Below are positions 21,100 through 34,300 of a stretch of DNA of 64,000 bases, in pieces. The notes beneath the pieces were generated by a model. It had not been told where the DNA came from. It saw only the letters and a list, made by a program, of their open reading frames with translations, and did not search any database. The translations under genes were made by a program, and so were the position numbers. This DNA comes from Microglena sp. YARC (taxonomy: Eukaryota > Chlorophyta > Chlorophyceae > Chlamydomonadales > Chlamydomonadaceae), in assembly GCA_022414725.1 (NCBI GenBank), contig CM039464.1:14564973-14628972 (forward strand), written 5' to 3'. The first letter of the stretch is position 1. Every line of letters begins with the position of its first letter.

Positions 21100-23773
21100 A
21101 TGTTGGCCAACAAGTTGAGGATCGGAGCTGCTTCCAGGGGTGCTGCCCCCAGGGCCGTTTCCCGCGCCTCCACCGTCCGCGTGCAGGTCAGCACTAGTCT
21201 CAGGCTCCTAGGCGGCTCCTGCATGCCTGCTGCCTCATCTTCCATTGTCTTAGCAGTATCCCAGGGCGTGTGATGAATGTTGCATTCCCCATGTGCATAT
21301 CGTGCCGTTCCGCGTGATGGTCCAATTAGACTAGCTGTAGAACATTCGCATGACCAGCGACTGCTTGGCCTCTCCCAAGGCCCTATCGTGTTTCACGCGA
21401 AGTTATTCTGAGCATTCCTTGTGACCGCTATCCTTTGATCCTGTACTGCCGGGCTTATACTGGGCCTGGATTGGTATTCATCCCCTATTGCTCAGCACAC
21501 AGCTAGGATGTCAGATGCACGCTGGAAATAAGACTTTATATGAGGAGTAGCGTTCAACTCGAATTTTGTTGGTCGCTCTGGCTAACTCTCGAGCTAACGG
21601 CAAGGTCACACAAATGAACATCCGCCTTCTGCGGAACCAGCCGTGGAATCTTGGGCATGATGATACTTGGGCACTGGCACTTAGCCTGAGAGGGTTATGC
21701 CCATTTAGCAACAAGTAGAGGTAGATATTATATTCGGTTTTTCGGGCCTGGATCAGCCCCGAGAGATCATACGTTAGCGGTGGTGTCCTGTCCCCAAAAC
21801 ATGCCCACACCTCTGCTTGTCAATTGCCTCTTCAGCGTCCTGCTTTCTGACGCTTCCGTCCCTCCTGTTCCACCACAGGCCGTCAAGAACCCAGTCTGTG
21901 AGGCTTACGCCAAGGCACTGATTGATCTGTCCGACGAGAAGGGCAAGCTTGAGGCCGTCCACACCGATATGGAGACCATGGGCGCTCTGCTGGCCTCCAA
22001 CGCTGCCTTCAAGGAGCTCCTGGGCAACCCCGTTGTTGAGCCCGAGCAGAAGCGCCTCGTTCTGAACAAGCTGGTCAAGGAGGGCGATTTCAACGAGTAC
22101 ACCAACAACTTCTTGAACCTGCTGAACGTGAAGGACCGTCTTGGTCTGCTTGATCAGATCCTGGAGTCTTTCGAGCTCCAGTACTGCACCCTCACTGACA
22201 CCCAGGTATGAGGTGGAGTGGTTTTGGTACTTATTTATGGGCGTGCAGATTCCTGCTGTGTGCATGAATTGTCGCAACAAAAAATTGAATACGCGTCCCT
22301 ACCGCTGGCAGCAGGTGGTTAGGTTCAGCTAAGTGTAGTGTGCCTACCAGTCCTGGAGGTACCTGGCATGTTCAGTATGCTATGTGCCTTTCTTGGCAGA
22401 GCATGTTAGTGATTTAAGGTAGACAATTTTCACTTCCTGTCAGCATTTGGAGCCAGTATTTCAGGAAACAGAAAGTTACAAATACAAATTATGGAGTACA
22501 AATTGCCTGAAAGACCTAAAGTTGTTTGTCAGACCCGTGCTGGTGAATGACTTTGCTAAGCTGGTTTGAAGTTTGTTGGAGGTGTTGGACTTGTGCCTGT
22601 ACGGGTTTGTTAAATCACCGATTGCCCACTCTTATATTCATTGCTGTGTCAAGAAAGGTATCTGTCTTGACTAATCACACAAAGCGGATGGTACAAGCCT
22701 AACAGAATAGGTTGATGTTTCAGCCTGGAGCAATAACGGGTGGTGGAAAGACTGGGAGCATGTGCACCAATGATGTCCAGTTACCATGTGTAACTTTTCC
22801 AATTTATGCTACTGAACAGGCATAAAAGGCATGTAGCATCAGCTAGGTAGGAGAATGGGTTGAGGTTGTTGGCACAGCCTGTGAGTGGACTGGTCCTGCT
22901 GAATTAAATTGAACAGAGGTGGATTAAGGAATCGGAAATTAGGTTGTTGGAGGCCGGGATGGACATCTCAGGTTTTGCAGCAGCCTTTAAGCTTTGTTTA
23001 TATGGTAGCCACAATATGCTTTTTTATTCTTTCTTGTATGTGTGCTGGCTGCCCCCTTACGCTGCCCCCTTACCATTTATTATTTATTGGCATGTGAAGA
23101 TGCGCACATGACCTGTGTGCAGGCTGTCCTCTTTTTGGCGCAGCCCCCCCTTCTGGGGGGCGGGACCCCCAGGTTACCCATTTGTCTGACTGACCTACCA
23201 TCCGACCATCCGCCTGACCGAGGCGAAGCCTGACATGTCAGCCAACGGTCTCGTAACTAACTCGCTTGCCACCTGTCGCTCCGTCGAACACTCTCCGCCA
23301 ATTTTTAGCATTGCATGTGAGGCTGCATAGAACTTGCCTCACCCTCATTGTGCTTGCTGCCCCCTGTTCTTCCCTTAATTGTTATTTGTTTTTCTTAGCA
23401 GGTGGTGATGCACATATGACTCGTGTGCTGGCTGCCCTCTTCTATCCCCTTCATCTAATGTCTTAGTTTCCCCCTCTTGATCCTATCCTGTGCATGGCTC
23501 TCCGCTCACTACTCACTGGTCTCCCCCTCATCCCAGGTCGCCACCCTGCGCTCCGCCGTCAAGCTCGAGCAGGAGCAGCAGTTCCTGATTGCCAAGAAGC
23601 TGCAAGAGCTGACTGGCTCCAAGAACATCAAGCTCAAGCCCGTCATTGACGAGGCCTTGATTGCTGGCTTTGTCATTGAGTACGGATCTAGCCAGATTGA
23701 TCTCTCCATCAAGGGACAGATTGAGAAGGTGGCTGAGTCCATCAACACTGACATGCTCCAGAAGATGGCATAA
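21100..23773 (+). CDS. ATPD: Chloroplast ATP synthase delta subunit (nuclear gene, three exons)
   Basis: Exons 21100-21186, 21879-22205 and 23537-23773 join without phase change into 216 residues. Both introns have GT...AG ends (CAG|GTCAGC, CCACAG|GCC; CCCAG|GTATGA, CCCAG|GTC). Exon 1 encodes a basic, Ala/Arg/Ser-rich transit peptide (MLANKLRIGAASRGA...). Exon 2 gives the helical N-terminal domain (EAYAKALIDLS), which binds the top of F1. Exon 3 gives the C-terminal part ending LIAGFVIEYGSSQIDLSIKG, the family signature, which contacts the stalk b subunits. Delta links CF1 to the peripheral stalk in thylakoid ATP synthase. Length and order are normal and codons are GC-rich, so the gene looks intact. 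Mitochondrial OSCP is the homologue; the plastid form is favoured by the transit peptide and C-terminus. Confidence 0.93.
22950..23470. repeat. ~90 bp duplication inside ATPD intron 2
   Basis: GTGTGCTGGCTGCCCCC...GATGCGCACATGACCTGTGTGCAGGCTGTCCTC at 23037-23135 recurs, diverged, at 23348-23445 (GATGCACATATGACTCGTGT). The two copies flank the dispersed repeat at 23122-23345, which may have inserted into one of them. Confidence 0.55.
23122..23345 (+). repeat. Dispersed ~230 bp repeat, copy 1 (inside ATPD intron 2)
   Basis: It starts CTTTTTGGCGCAGCCCCC, has a CCCCCC/GGGGGG stem, then GCCTGACATGTCAGCCAACG, TAACTAACTCGCTTG and ACACTCTCCGCCAATTT, and ends TGCATAGAACTTG. Further copies are at 27422-27655 (+) and 60265-60478 (-). 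Inverted TTGGCGGAG / CTCCGCCAA lie near both ends. Confidence 0.75.
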
Positions 23774-23838
23774 GCTACACATACTAAAATTTGGTAGTAA
23801 ATAGTGCAGTAACGATTTTGCCGAGTACGGACATTTTT

Positions 23839-23851
23839 TGTAAATATGTAA
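23839..23851 (+). terminator. TGTAA poly(A) signals of ATPD
   Basis: Two TGTAA pentamers (23839 and 23847) lie 66-78 nt after the stop codon. TGTAA is the usual chlorophyte polyadenylation signal. Confidence 0.5.
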
Positions 23852-24335
23852 CAGTTTTGAGAAGATCTTGTGTGTATTCTCATTTGTGAGACCTGCCCCT
23901 TCATCCTGTCTTCCTTGGTCTCCTGCTGGTTGATTCTTGGGAGCTTTGGACCGTAGGGAATGGGGAGACGTGGCGCATCCCGCCCATGGGGGAGGGGATG
24001 ATCTTCGGTCGCGTCCCCCACTGAGGCAGATGTGGTCAGCAAATTGAGGGATCATGGTAGCCCAGATATTCCTGATTGAACTTGATTACTCGGCTCTAGC
24101 CAGCAATTTGGCCGCTAGCTGTCTTCCGCAGTAGGAAACAACGATTACCAGGAAAACGTTAACGCGAACAAATCACTAATTTTCGATGAGGAGCAGTGGC
24201 AAATATTAGACACGAACATTCTTCAGTCGATAACTGATCTTGGGAATACGCATGGCAGCTGATCTTCCTCGCTCATCATGAAATCACGAATTGAATAGGA
24301 ATCATACTGGAATTATTTGAATATCGGGCCATTAG

Positions 24336-24500
24336 GCTTATCATTTTTTTTTTTTTTTTTTAAAGTTGTGAAAGGACTTTCACCCCAGGAGGTGGGTCTC
24401 CCGACACAAACCAGCGACACGGAGGATTCAGTTCGAATGGTGGTGCCACTCCTACAATACGCAAAGTAGGCGCACTTAGGGTTGGTGAGAGATACCAACC
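24336..24500 (-). mobile_element. SINE-like element with poly(A) tail, copy 1
   Basis: On the minus strand it reads ACCAACCCTAAGTGCGCC, CACCATTCGAACTGAATCC (B-box-like), TCCTGGGGTGAAAG, then ~20 A. A ~75% similar copy lies on the plus strand at 63232-63350. A perfect B box (GGTTCGATTCC, minus strand) lies further upstream at ~24685-24695, so the element may extend to ~24820. Confidence 0.55.
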
Positions 24501-25560
24501 CACGACCAAAACGAACATTCACCACTACCCTGTTGACCACGGCAGACAAGCTCCCTGCCATGGTCGTTAGAGGCGGAATCAAGGAGACATAACTAGAGAA
24601 CCACCACGAGGGCAGAAATCCGACAGTACTTCCCTACAAGGTTTGCTTAGGGCCAGGACGCCAAAATACTGAGGAATCGAACCTCACCACCCCCTTCCTA
24701 CTCTCGCAAGTAGGGTCGATACAGCAAGGGTACTGTAGATCACAAGGGATGTAGAACACACCACATTTGTAACTCAGCCTGCGTGTCCTGCGATCTAACG
24801 CCGCCCCTAACCGCTAAGGTAAACCTCGGCAAGCCAGGAAAAGAGCAATCTCCAGTGGAACTATGGTCTGGGCGATTTTCACGCCCAGACCGGTCTATTT
24901 GGGCGAATTTCACGCCCAGACCAGGTGGTTGTGTGTGGGGGGGTGAGGGGTGTGTTGTGAAGGTATGGGTGGGTCGTAAGTTGTAAGAACGTGTGGTGAT
25001 GGGGGGAGAGTGTGTGGTTATGTGTGATGTGGTGGGGGAGTGAGTGTGGGTTAGGTGGTGAAGAGGGAAGGTGTGAGTGTGTGTGTTTGGAGGGGATTTA
25101 CTGGCCCAGACCGATCTAGGCAACTCGCACGCCCTGGCCAGGGTTGTGGTGGTGGGGTGGGGGTGAGGGGTGTGATGTGAAGGTTGGTGGTGGTTTGTAG
25201 TAAGAACGTGTTGTGATAGGGGGGTGAGTGAGTGGTTATGGGCGGTGTGGTGGGGGAGTGAGATTGTGGGGATGGTGGTCAAGAGGGGTGTGTGTGTGGG
25301 GGGGAGGTGGGAGGAGGGGGGAGTGTTTGGCAGTGTGAGGTTGAAGGGGTGTGATAGAGGGGGACAGTGTGTGTAGGTGGAGCGTTAGGCTGTGGGCAAG
25401 GAATGAGGGTGGAGAAAAGAAGAAGTTGAAAAGAAACTTGGACCACAGGAGGAAGCATACCTAAGCATACCTGAGAAAGTCTGAACAGGAGGTGTCTGGA
25501 AAAGGAGGTGAATGTGTAGAGCAGAGGAATCAACGGGAGCGAGGTACGAGCTCCACAGCA
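24500..25560. other. No gene; GC hairpins and GT-rich repeats
   Basis: 24865-24891 is an inverted repeat GGTCTGGGCG...CGCCCAGACC, followed by a second similar arm pair to 24923 and a degenerate one near 25105-25135. Between and after these are GTGGTGGGGG-type simple repeats to ~25410. Confidence 0.6.
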
Positions 25561-25571
25561 ATCACGTCTTT

Positions 25572-26112
25572 AGGAGTTGCGATAAATGAGGGAGATAAGG
25601 TCTGGTGGTGTGGTGTATGAGGAAAGCGTGCTGTCCGATTGGGGAATCTTATGGTTATATCCGTATGATACACCATAGGTGGCCGGCGTTTAATGAGCCT
25701 GAAAACCAGTACAGACTGACAGCGCCGCGGTACAGTGATGAGGGGTCCAGGCCAGGTCCACTGCGTTCCAGCGTTCACTGCGAGGGGTGTGGAGTAAGGA
25801 GTTGCGATAAATGAGGGAGATAAGGTCTGGTGGCCGGCGTTTCATGAGCCTGAAAACCAGTACAGACTGACAGCGCCGTGGTACAGTGATGAGGGGTCCA
25901 GGCCAGGTCCACTGCGTTCCAGCGTTCACTGCGAGGGGTGTGGAGTAAGGAGTTGCGATAAATGAGGGAGATAAGGTCTGGTGGCCGGCGTTTAATGAGC
26001 CTGAAAACCAGTACAGACTGACAGCGCCGCGGCACAGTGATGAGGGGTCCAGGCCAGGTCCACTGCGTTCCAGCGTTCACTGCGAGGGGTGTGGAGTAAG
26101 GAGTTGTGATAA
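25572..26112. repeat. Tandem array, four starts of a ~151 bp unit
   Basis: Units begin AGGAGTTGCGATAAATGAGG at 25572, 25797, 25948 and 26098 and contain GCCTGAAAACCAGTACAGAC and CACTGCGTTCCAGCGTTCAC. The first unit carries a ~74 bp insertion (25617-25690); the last is cut short. Confidence 0.9.
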
Positions 26113-27421
26113 ATGAGGATAGAAGTATCCAGTGGGTTAGTATGCTTCCACATAAATCTAGAAGGCCCCAGTTCCCTGAGCTTACAAAGTTTATTCCAGG
26201 GTTCCAAGCATCCTTTTTTAAAATAAGGAAATTAGGACTTGTTAAGAGATGAGGAGAGACTAGCCGTTGTCAACGACATTGCCTTACCCACGCCATTTCC
26301 CTTATTGGGCAAATGGCCAGTTCGTCCTAATCTTTATTAATCACTGCTGAGGGTGTTCGAGGGATTAAACTTCAATTATTGAAGGGCCTATCTGTCGTCA
26401 ACTCGTCATGCTAGGAACACCGATAACACCCCTGGATCAGGATAGTTCAAAACGGGCGGGTTAGTGTTTTCACGCACACTTTCCTAGGGATGCACTCTCA
26501 TTTGGGATCACACGCTCATTTGGGACATTTTCCAGATCTCGACAACCGTGCGTGTTTCCCCTTTTTAGACTAGTGCTTTCTATTCTTTAAGTGCTACCTA
26601 GACAATAAGCGATGAGTGCTCACCGTCAAACTTTTCACAAGTTTTGGCAGTTGAATTCGTTTCCTTTCGAGGCGCGACAACCTTTCGAGGCGTGAAACGA
26701 ATCGCCGGCTACTGCTTATTGTTTATTCGAGGCGTCCTCTATATAATTTATGGTATCAAGGCGTTGTCCGTAAGGGCGACAAAGCTTCCGCTCCAGACCA
26801 CACGGGATATCTTACGTTTGCACCCATCGATCAAATCCTTCCGTTCTACACAGACTGTTAACCGCTGTGGTTTTTGATCGAGATCCTGCCTCGACTGCAA
26901 ATACGAACAGAAAGCCGCTTTTCAAGTTCACCATCCTCGCATAGCAAAAGTTGAATTCCGCGTCTGCGATGCAACCGACCCCTTTCCACCAACAGGTTAC
27001 CAGGTGCGAACCCATTCAACATGTTCGCTCATTCAATACGATGTCATTCACCGCCCATTTCGTGGGCCGTTGTAACAATTCCGTCCGTACACTGGCCCCG
27101 CGCCCGCCCTCGCCATCACCCACTTAGTCTCCCGCGGCATTGTCATAGCGATGTCCGCCAAAGCTGCATATAACCATATAGAGGCGTAATAACGCCCTAG
27201 ATGCATAGGAGAAGCTATGCTCAGTGAGCATTGCTCACAATGCACCCCGTGCCATCGTTGCAATGCCTGTCCACCAAGGCTGCATACCTGCCAACTCACG
27301 CCATATATGCATAGAATAGCTGTACTCCACGTACGCAACCCTTTCGTTAACCTCTATCCATTAAAGGCCATCGTGCAACTCTCCTCATAAATGTGTCAGC
27401 AAATCATGCATTGCCTAAATC
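26113..27421. other. No gene recognised
   Basis: Ordinary-looking unique sequence of mid GC. CGAGGCG(C/T)GA occurs several times at 26670-26730. Nothing else supports a feature. Confidence 0.5.
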
Positions 27422-27655
27422 GTTTTTGGCGGAGCGCCCCCTTGTAGGGGGCAAGAGCCCCCAGATTCACCCCGTTGTCTGACCGACCGCGACCGCCCCC
27501 CCGAAGCCTGCCACGTGAGCCAACTGTTTCGTAACTAACTGACTTCGGTCCTCTCCAATCCGTTGCCACCACTCTCTGGTTGCCACCTGTCGCTCCGATA
27601 GCCAACACTCTCCGCCAATTTCCCGCTTCGCAAGCGACGCTGCCTAGGACTTCAA
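27422..27655 (+). repeat. Dispersed ~230 bp repeat, copy 2
   Basis: TTTTTGGCGGAGCGCCCCCTTGTAGGGGGC begins the copy (split here as TTTTTGGCGGAGC and a GCCCCCT-AGGGGGC stem). It ends CTCCGCCAATTTCCC, CGCTTCGCAAGCGACG, CTGCCTAGGACTT. Compared with copy 1 it has ~30 extra bp around 27555. Confidence 0.75.
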
Positions 27656-28321
27656 AACCAACTTCCACACCCATGACCAACTACCACACCCATGACTAAA
27701 TACCTCACCCATGACTAACTACCTCGTCCATGGCAAACCACAGCACCCATGCCCAACAAACACGCCCATTAACCCAACCCCTGCCCAACATGACCTCCCA
27801 AACACCACTGTTGACCCCCTGCTCCACTATCACACCCACATGATCGACAGTGGTCCCATGCCTGACCCATGGGCCCATCACACCAGTAGTCCAATACCAA
27901 ACAATCAAATCGGTACTATCTCATCAGTTTATCAATCCCATACTATCGCACCCACAGGCACGGCAGTGGATCCATGACTGAACCATGGGCACCATCACAC
28001 CCATGCCACACTATCACATTGTTACTGCCGTATACCATCAGTTTATCAATCCCATACTATCAAACCCACATGATCAACAGTGGTCCCATGCCTGACCCAT
28101 GGGCACCATCACACCCATGCCCCACTATCGCATTGTTATTCAAGTATCAGTTTATCAGTTTATCAGTTTATCAATCCCATACTATCACACCCACAGACAT
28201 GGCAGTGGATCCATGGCTGAACCATGGGCACCATCACACCCATGCCACACTATCACACTGTTACTATAATATCTGTTTATCAATCCCATACTATCACACC
28301 CACAGGCCTGGCAGCGGTTCC
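27656..28321. repeat. Tandem array upstream of exostosin exon 1
   Basis: Two nested repeats: short CTACCACACCCATGAC units (27656-27760), then ~120 bp units with ACCATGGGCACCATCACACC and TATCAATCCCATACTATC. Unit ends read CACCCACAGGCACGGCAGTGGATCCATGACTG, matching the sequence that runs into the exon 1 ATG (CACAGGCCTGGCAGCGG, TTCCATGCTTGG). It is therefore an exon-edge-derived array on the 5' side. Confidence 0.65.
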
Positions 28322-31300
28322 ATGCTTGGGTGGAGATCATTGCTCCTATTATTAGTTGTGTTCACAGCTGGACATGGTTCACAGGTGAGAATGGCAGGGT
28401 ACTTCAAAGCGCGCGCTGGTGCGCTGTCTTTTTGAGCCCCACTGCGCGTTTCGCGCAGTTTTTTAAACCCCCTGTGGGCGCACCATTTTTCTCAGAGCGG
28501 AGAAGAGCGCACCATTTTTAGGGCAGGCACGGCTTCAATGCAAATTTGAGGGATTTTTGGCACCCTTTTGTTGGGCTTACAAGGTTGCATTCTGGATGAT
28601 AATAATGCCGCAGGGATGCAGAAAAGGGTGCCAAAGACCCCCCAAATTTGCTGTTCATAATTTATGGTGTACAATATGGACGTACGTAAACATGTGCTCG
28701 GTGTAAATGTAAGCACACAATTCAAGTTAAGCCGATGTGAGAGTGGAGAATAGGGCACCATTTGTAGGGTAGACATGGCATACTTTATAGTGTACACAAT
28801 GACATATAGATATACATAAGCATGTGCTTGGGTGTGTATGTAGGCAGCTGTGAGAGTGGAGAAGAAGGCGGCATTTGTAGGGTAGACATGGCATACTTTA
28901 TAGTGTACACAATGACATATAGATATACATAAGCATGTGCTTGGGTGTGTATGTAGGCAGCTGTGAGAGTGGAGAAGAAGGCGGCATTTGTAGGGTAGAC
29001 ATGGCATACTTTATAGTGTACACAATGACATATAGATATACATAAGCATGTGCTTGGGTGTGTATGCAGGCAGCTGTGAGAGTGGAGAAGAAGGCGGCAT
29101 TTGTAGGGTAGACATGGCATACTTTATAGTGTACACAATGACATATGGACGTACGTAAACATGTGTTTGGGTGTGTCTGTAAGCAGCTGTGAGAGTGGAG
29201 AAGGAGGCACCATTTGTAGGGTAGACATGGCATACTTTATAGTGTACACAGTGACATATAGACATACATAAGCATGTGCTTGGGTGTGTATGTAGGCAGC
29301 TGTGAGAGTGGAGAAGAAGGCACCATTTGTATGGTAGGCATGGCATACTTTTTAGTGTACACAATGACATATGGACATAGGTACGTAAACATGTGCTTGG
29401 GTGTATATGTAAGATGTTGTGTACACTATGCATTATTATTTGTGTGAGAGCGGAGAAGAGGATGCTCAAGGGACCAGGGAATTTAATTTAATTTAATTTA
29501 ATTTAATTTAATTTAATTTAATGTCTTTAACAGTATTTAATTTAATTTGATTTAATTAAATTGAATTGAATTTGATTGAATTGAATTGAATTGAATTAAA
29601 TTTAATTTAATTGAATCGAATTGGATTGAATTTGATTGAATTGAATTGAATTGAATTGGATTGAATTGAATTGAATTGAATTGAATTGAATTGAATTGAA
29701 TAGAATTGAATAGAATTGAATTGAATTGAATTTGAATGGAATTCATTGATTACATAGTCTATCAGCCTTCAGGCTGCTCACCTTCTGCAGCCGGATTAAA
29801 CATGGGTACTGTAGTACATAGTTCGGTAGTACGGTAGTACATATCTTTTATTTTCAGCAACGAGCAGCAGCTTCTAGGCAGCTCCATGAGCCAGCCACTG
29901 GTCTAAGCCCCAATATTTAAACACTATTGGAAATATGATTCCGCCTGTTTCCAGTTGCACTTTGTTGCTATATGTAATATGCTTGGCTGGGTAGAAGCTA
30001 CCGTTAGTAGCTGAAAAGAGAAGCTATGCTGTAGTACAAAACACTACTACACCACCCTCCTGAGTACAGAAAGATTCCGCAACAAGCTTTGTGATATTTA
30101 TTGATACAACTGTATATGGATTTGTTTCCTATTCATTAGTTTGAGTTATGCTAACCCCTTAGATTCCCCCCCCCCCCCCCCCCCCCCCCATTCACCCCTC
30201 GATCTCCTTTCCACATGAAGGCTCAGCAGTTAGGCCGTATGCTAAACTGCCACCTGGCCAAACAGCTCCTGAGCCGCTTTCCCCTACCATTGATTGAACT
30301 TCCACCAAGTGCACAGGCTGCGTGGGGACGTGCAATGAGGAGCTGGGGAGGTGAGGGGGCTTATGTGGGGTAGTCGAGGGGGTGTTGTGGCGGGGGTGGT
30401 ATGGGGATAGTCAAAGGGGTTTGTGGCAGGGGTGGTGGTGGGGTAGTAAGGGGGGTTGTGGCAGGTGGTGGTGAGGGGGTAGTCGAGGGGTTTTGTGGCG
30501 GGGATGGTGAGGGGGTAGTCGAGGGGGTTTGCGATGGGGGTGGTGAGGGGCTAGTAGAAGGGGTTTGTGGTGGCATAGGTGAGGGGTTTTTGTTGGGGGG
30601 AGGTGGGGGAGGCGAGATAGCTAATATGGGGGAAGAGAGGTAATTTCGGGCGGGGGAGGAGAGGGACTTTATGTGTGGGAGAAGAGGGGGATTATGTAGG
30701 GAAGGAGAAGGGTTTGTGGCAGGGTAAGTGAGAGGGGCTTGTGTGGGGGAGGAGGGGGGGAGGTGTAGGTGAGGGGCGGAATAGGTTTTTTTGTTGGCAA
30801 GGTGCAAGGGGCTCCACTCCCCTCGCCTCCCCCCCACTTAAATCCCCTTCATCCCCCCCCACCCCTCCACCTGCACTCCACCACACACCTCGGCCAACAA
30901 TATCCCCCCCTCCCCCACCCCTCTCCACCTCCCCTCCCACTTGACCCCCCTCCCGCCCCATCTCCCATGTGTAACTGCCAATGCGGCTACTCCAGCCCCT
31001 CATGTGACATCCCCCGTCCACCTCCCCATCAACTAAACTCACCACACACCTATTCCATCAATACCAAAAACCCCTTCCCATCCCTCCCCCACATACCCCA
31101 CCCCCTACACCTTCTCCACCACACACCTGTTACATCAATACCAACACCCCCTTCCCTTCCCTCCCCCACTTACCCCCCCCCCCCCCCCCCCCCGCCATCC
31201 CACCCCATCATCTTTCCCACCACACACCTATCCCAGCAATACAGACACCCCTTCCCCTCCTCCCCCACTTACCCCCCCCCCCCCAAATCACCCCCCTACA

Positions 31301-34300
31301 CCTTCCCCACCACACATCTATTCCATCAATACCAACACCCCTTCCCCTACCCTCCACTGACCCCCCTCCCCCCCTCCCCCCCTATACCTCCCCTCAATCT
31401 TCCCCGCCACACACCTATTCCATCAATACCAACACCCCTTCTCCTCCCTACCCCACTTACCCCCCCTACACCTTCCCCACCACACATCTATTCCATCAAC
31501 ACAAACACCCCCTTTCCCCTTCCTCCCCACTTACCCCCCACACACACTTACCCCCTCCCCTCCCCCCTCAGTTACCCCTCCCCCCCCCAAACTTACCCCC
31601 TTCCCCTCCACTTACCCCCTCCCCCTCCCCTCCCCCCCCACTTACCCCTCCCCCCCTCCCCCCCTCCCCCCCACTTACCCCGAATTTTACCTTTACCTTT
31701 ACCCTTACCTTTACCTTTACCTTGGCATTGACTTCTCTACCGACGTCTCCCCCCTCCCCCCCCACTTACCCCCCTCCCCCCTCCCCCCTCCCCCCTCCCC
31801 CCCTCCCCCCACTTACCCCCCCCCCCCCCCCCCCCCCGCCCCCCTAGGTGTGACTGCCAACGCGGCTACTCAGGTCCCACCTGTGAAACTCCCCCCACAG
31901 ACTTCTCCCAAATGTGCAAGGCCTTTGTCTTCCATGTACAACACAACTGTACCTTCGAGACTAAGATGGCCACCCCCTGTATCAATGGCTGCAACACCCC
32001 ACGAGGGCGCTGCCAGGCTGGCTGGTGCCACTGCCAGCCTGGATTCTATGGTGCAGACTGCTCCCTGTCACTAGACCCGGGCGGTAAGTCCCAGCTGTTG
32101 GCTGGTGCTGGGTATGAGCCTCGTAAGAGAAAGCCCTGGATCTATGTATACGAACTTCCACCAAGGTGAGTGTATGTAAGCCCCAGCTGTTGGCTGGTGC
32201 TGGGTATGAGCCTAGGGGGAGGAGGCCCTGAGTCTATGTAAACGGACTTCCACCAAGGTGAGTGTGTGTAAGCCCCAGCTGTTGGCTGGTGCTGGGTATG
32301 AGCCTGGAGAGAGGAGACCCTGGGTCTATGTAAACGGACTTCCACCGAGGTGAGTGTATGTAAGCCCCAGCTGTTGGCTGGTGCCGGTTATGAGCCTGGA
32401 GAGAGGAGGCCCTGGGTCTATGTAAACAGACTTCCACCAGGGTGAGTGTGTGTAAGCCCCAGCTGTTGGCTGGTGCCGGGTATGAGCCTAGGGGGAGGAG
32501 GCCCTAGGTCTATGTAAACAGACTTCCACCAGGGTGAGTGTGTGTAAGCCCCAGCTGTTGGCTGGTGCCGGGTATGAGCCTAGGGGGAGGAGGCCCTAGG
32601 TCTATGTAAACAGACTTCCACCAGGGTGAGTGTGTGTAAGCCCCAGCTGTTGGCTGGTGCCGGGTATGAGCCTAGGGGGAGGAGGCCCTACGTCTATGTA
32701 AACAGACTTCCACCAGGGTGAGTGTGTGTAAGCCCCAGCTGTTGGCTGGTGCCGGGTATGAGCCTAGGGTGAGGAGGCCCTAGGTCTATGTAAACAGACT
32801 TCCACCAGGGTGAGTGTGTGTAAGCCCCAGCTGTTGGCTGGTGCCGGGTATGAGCCAAGGGGGAGGAGGCCCTAGGTCTATGTATACGAACTTCCACCGA
32901 GGTGAGCGTGTGTGAGCCCCAGCTGTTGGCTGGTGCTAGTTGGGAGCCTTGTAAGAGAAAGCACTGGATCTATGTATACGAACTTCGACCAAGGTTAGTG
33001 TATGTAAGCCCCAGCTGTTGGCTGGTGCCGGGTATGAGCCTGGAGAGAGGAGGCCTTGGGTCTATGTATACGGACTTCCACCAAGGTGAGAGTGTGGAAG
33101 CCCCAGCTGTTGGCTGTTGGCTGGTGCTGGGCAAGGGCCTCGTAAGAGAAAGCACTGGATCTATGTATATGAACTTCCACCAAGGTGGGTGTGTTATGCT
33201 CATGTCTCTAGAACACCACACCCACACCACACCACACCACACCACAACACCACACCACACACACACACCCACACCAACACACCACACAAGCCACAACACC
33301 CACACCACACCACACCACACACACCACACCACACACCCACACCACCACACCACACCACACCACACACACACACCACACACACACCACACACACACCACAC
33401 CACACCACCACACCCACACCACACCACACCACACCACACCACACCACACACACCACACCACACCACACCACACACACACACCCACACCACACACACACCA
33501 CACACACACACACCACACCACACCACACCACACCACACCAATCCACCACCACACCACACCACACCTACACCACACCACACACACCACACCACACCACACC
33601 ACACCACACACACCACACCACACCACACCACACCACACCACACACACACCACACCACACCACACCACACACCCACACCACACCACACCACACCACACCAC
33701 ACACACACACACCACACCACCACACACACACCACACACCACACCACACCACACCACACCCACACCACACCACGACCACCACACCACACCACACCACGACC
33801 ACTGCCACCACCACTACCACCACCTCACACCCTCGAACCCCCCTCTACCTCCCTTTCGTTCCCACTCCCTAGGTTCAACACCTGGATCAACATCCGTAGT
33901 ATCGACCGCCCACTTGACTTCATGTTCCACCAACGAATTCTAAGCAGCGGGTCCCAAGTTGCTGACGGAGAGCAGGCAGATTATTTCTACATGTAGGTGT
34001 CAGTATTTATTTACATATGAATATTTATTCATGTAGGTGTCAATACTTGTTTACATTTTTTGTATTTATACAGTAGGTGTCAACATTTATTTACATGGGT
34101 TTATTTATGCATGCAGGTGTCAATATGTATTTACATATGTTTATTTATAAATGTAGCTGTCAATATTTATTTACATATGTGAATTTATATATGTAGGTGT
34201 CAATATGTATTTACATATGTTTATTTCTACATGTAGGTGTCAGAATTTATTTACATATGTTTTTTTATACATGTAGGTGTCAAAATTTATTTACATGTTT

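Noticed and set aside
28492..29469. Repeated frames of ~111-171 codons with VCHVYPTNAAFFSTL text
   Set aside because: 113 bp array read on the minus strand; three units happen to be a multiple of three, and no start, promoter or domain supports a gene.
29552..29746. Asn/Ser/Ile/Gln-rich frame
   Set aside because: Pentanucleotide repeat translated.
32970..33872. Long frames of Val/Cys/Trp or His/Thr/Pro over 33.2-33.8 kb
   Set aside because: Translation of the CACCACA microsatellite.
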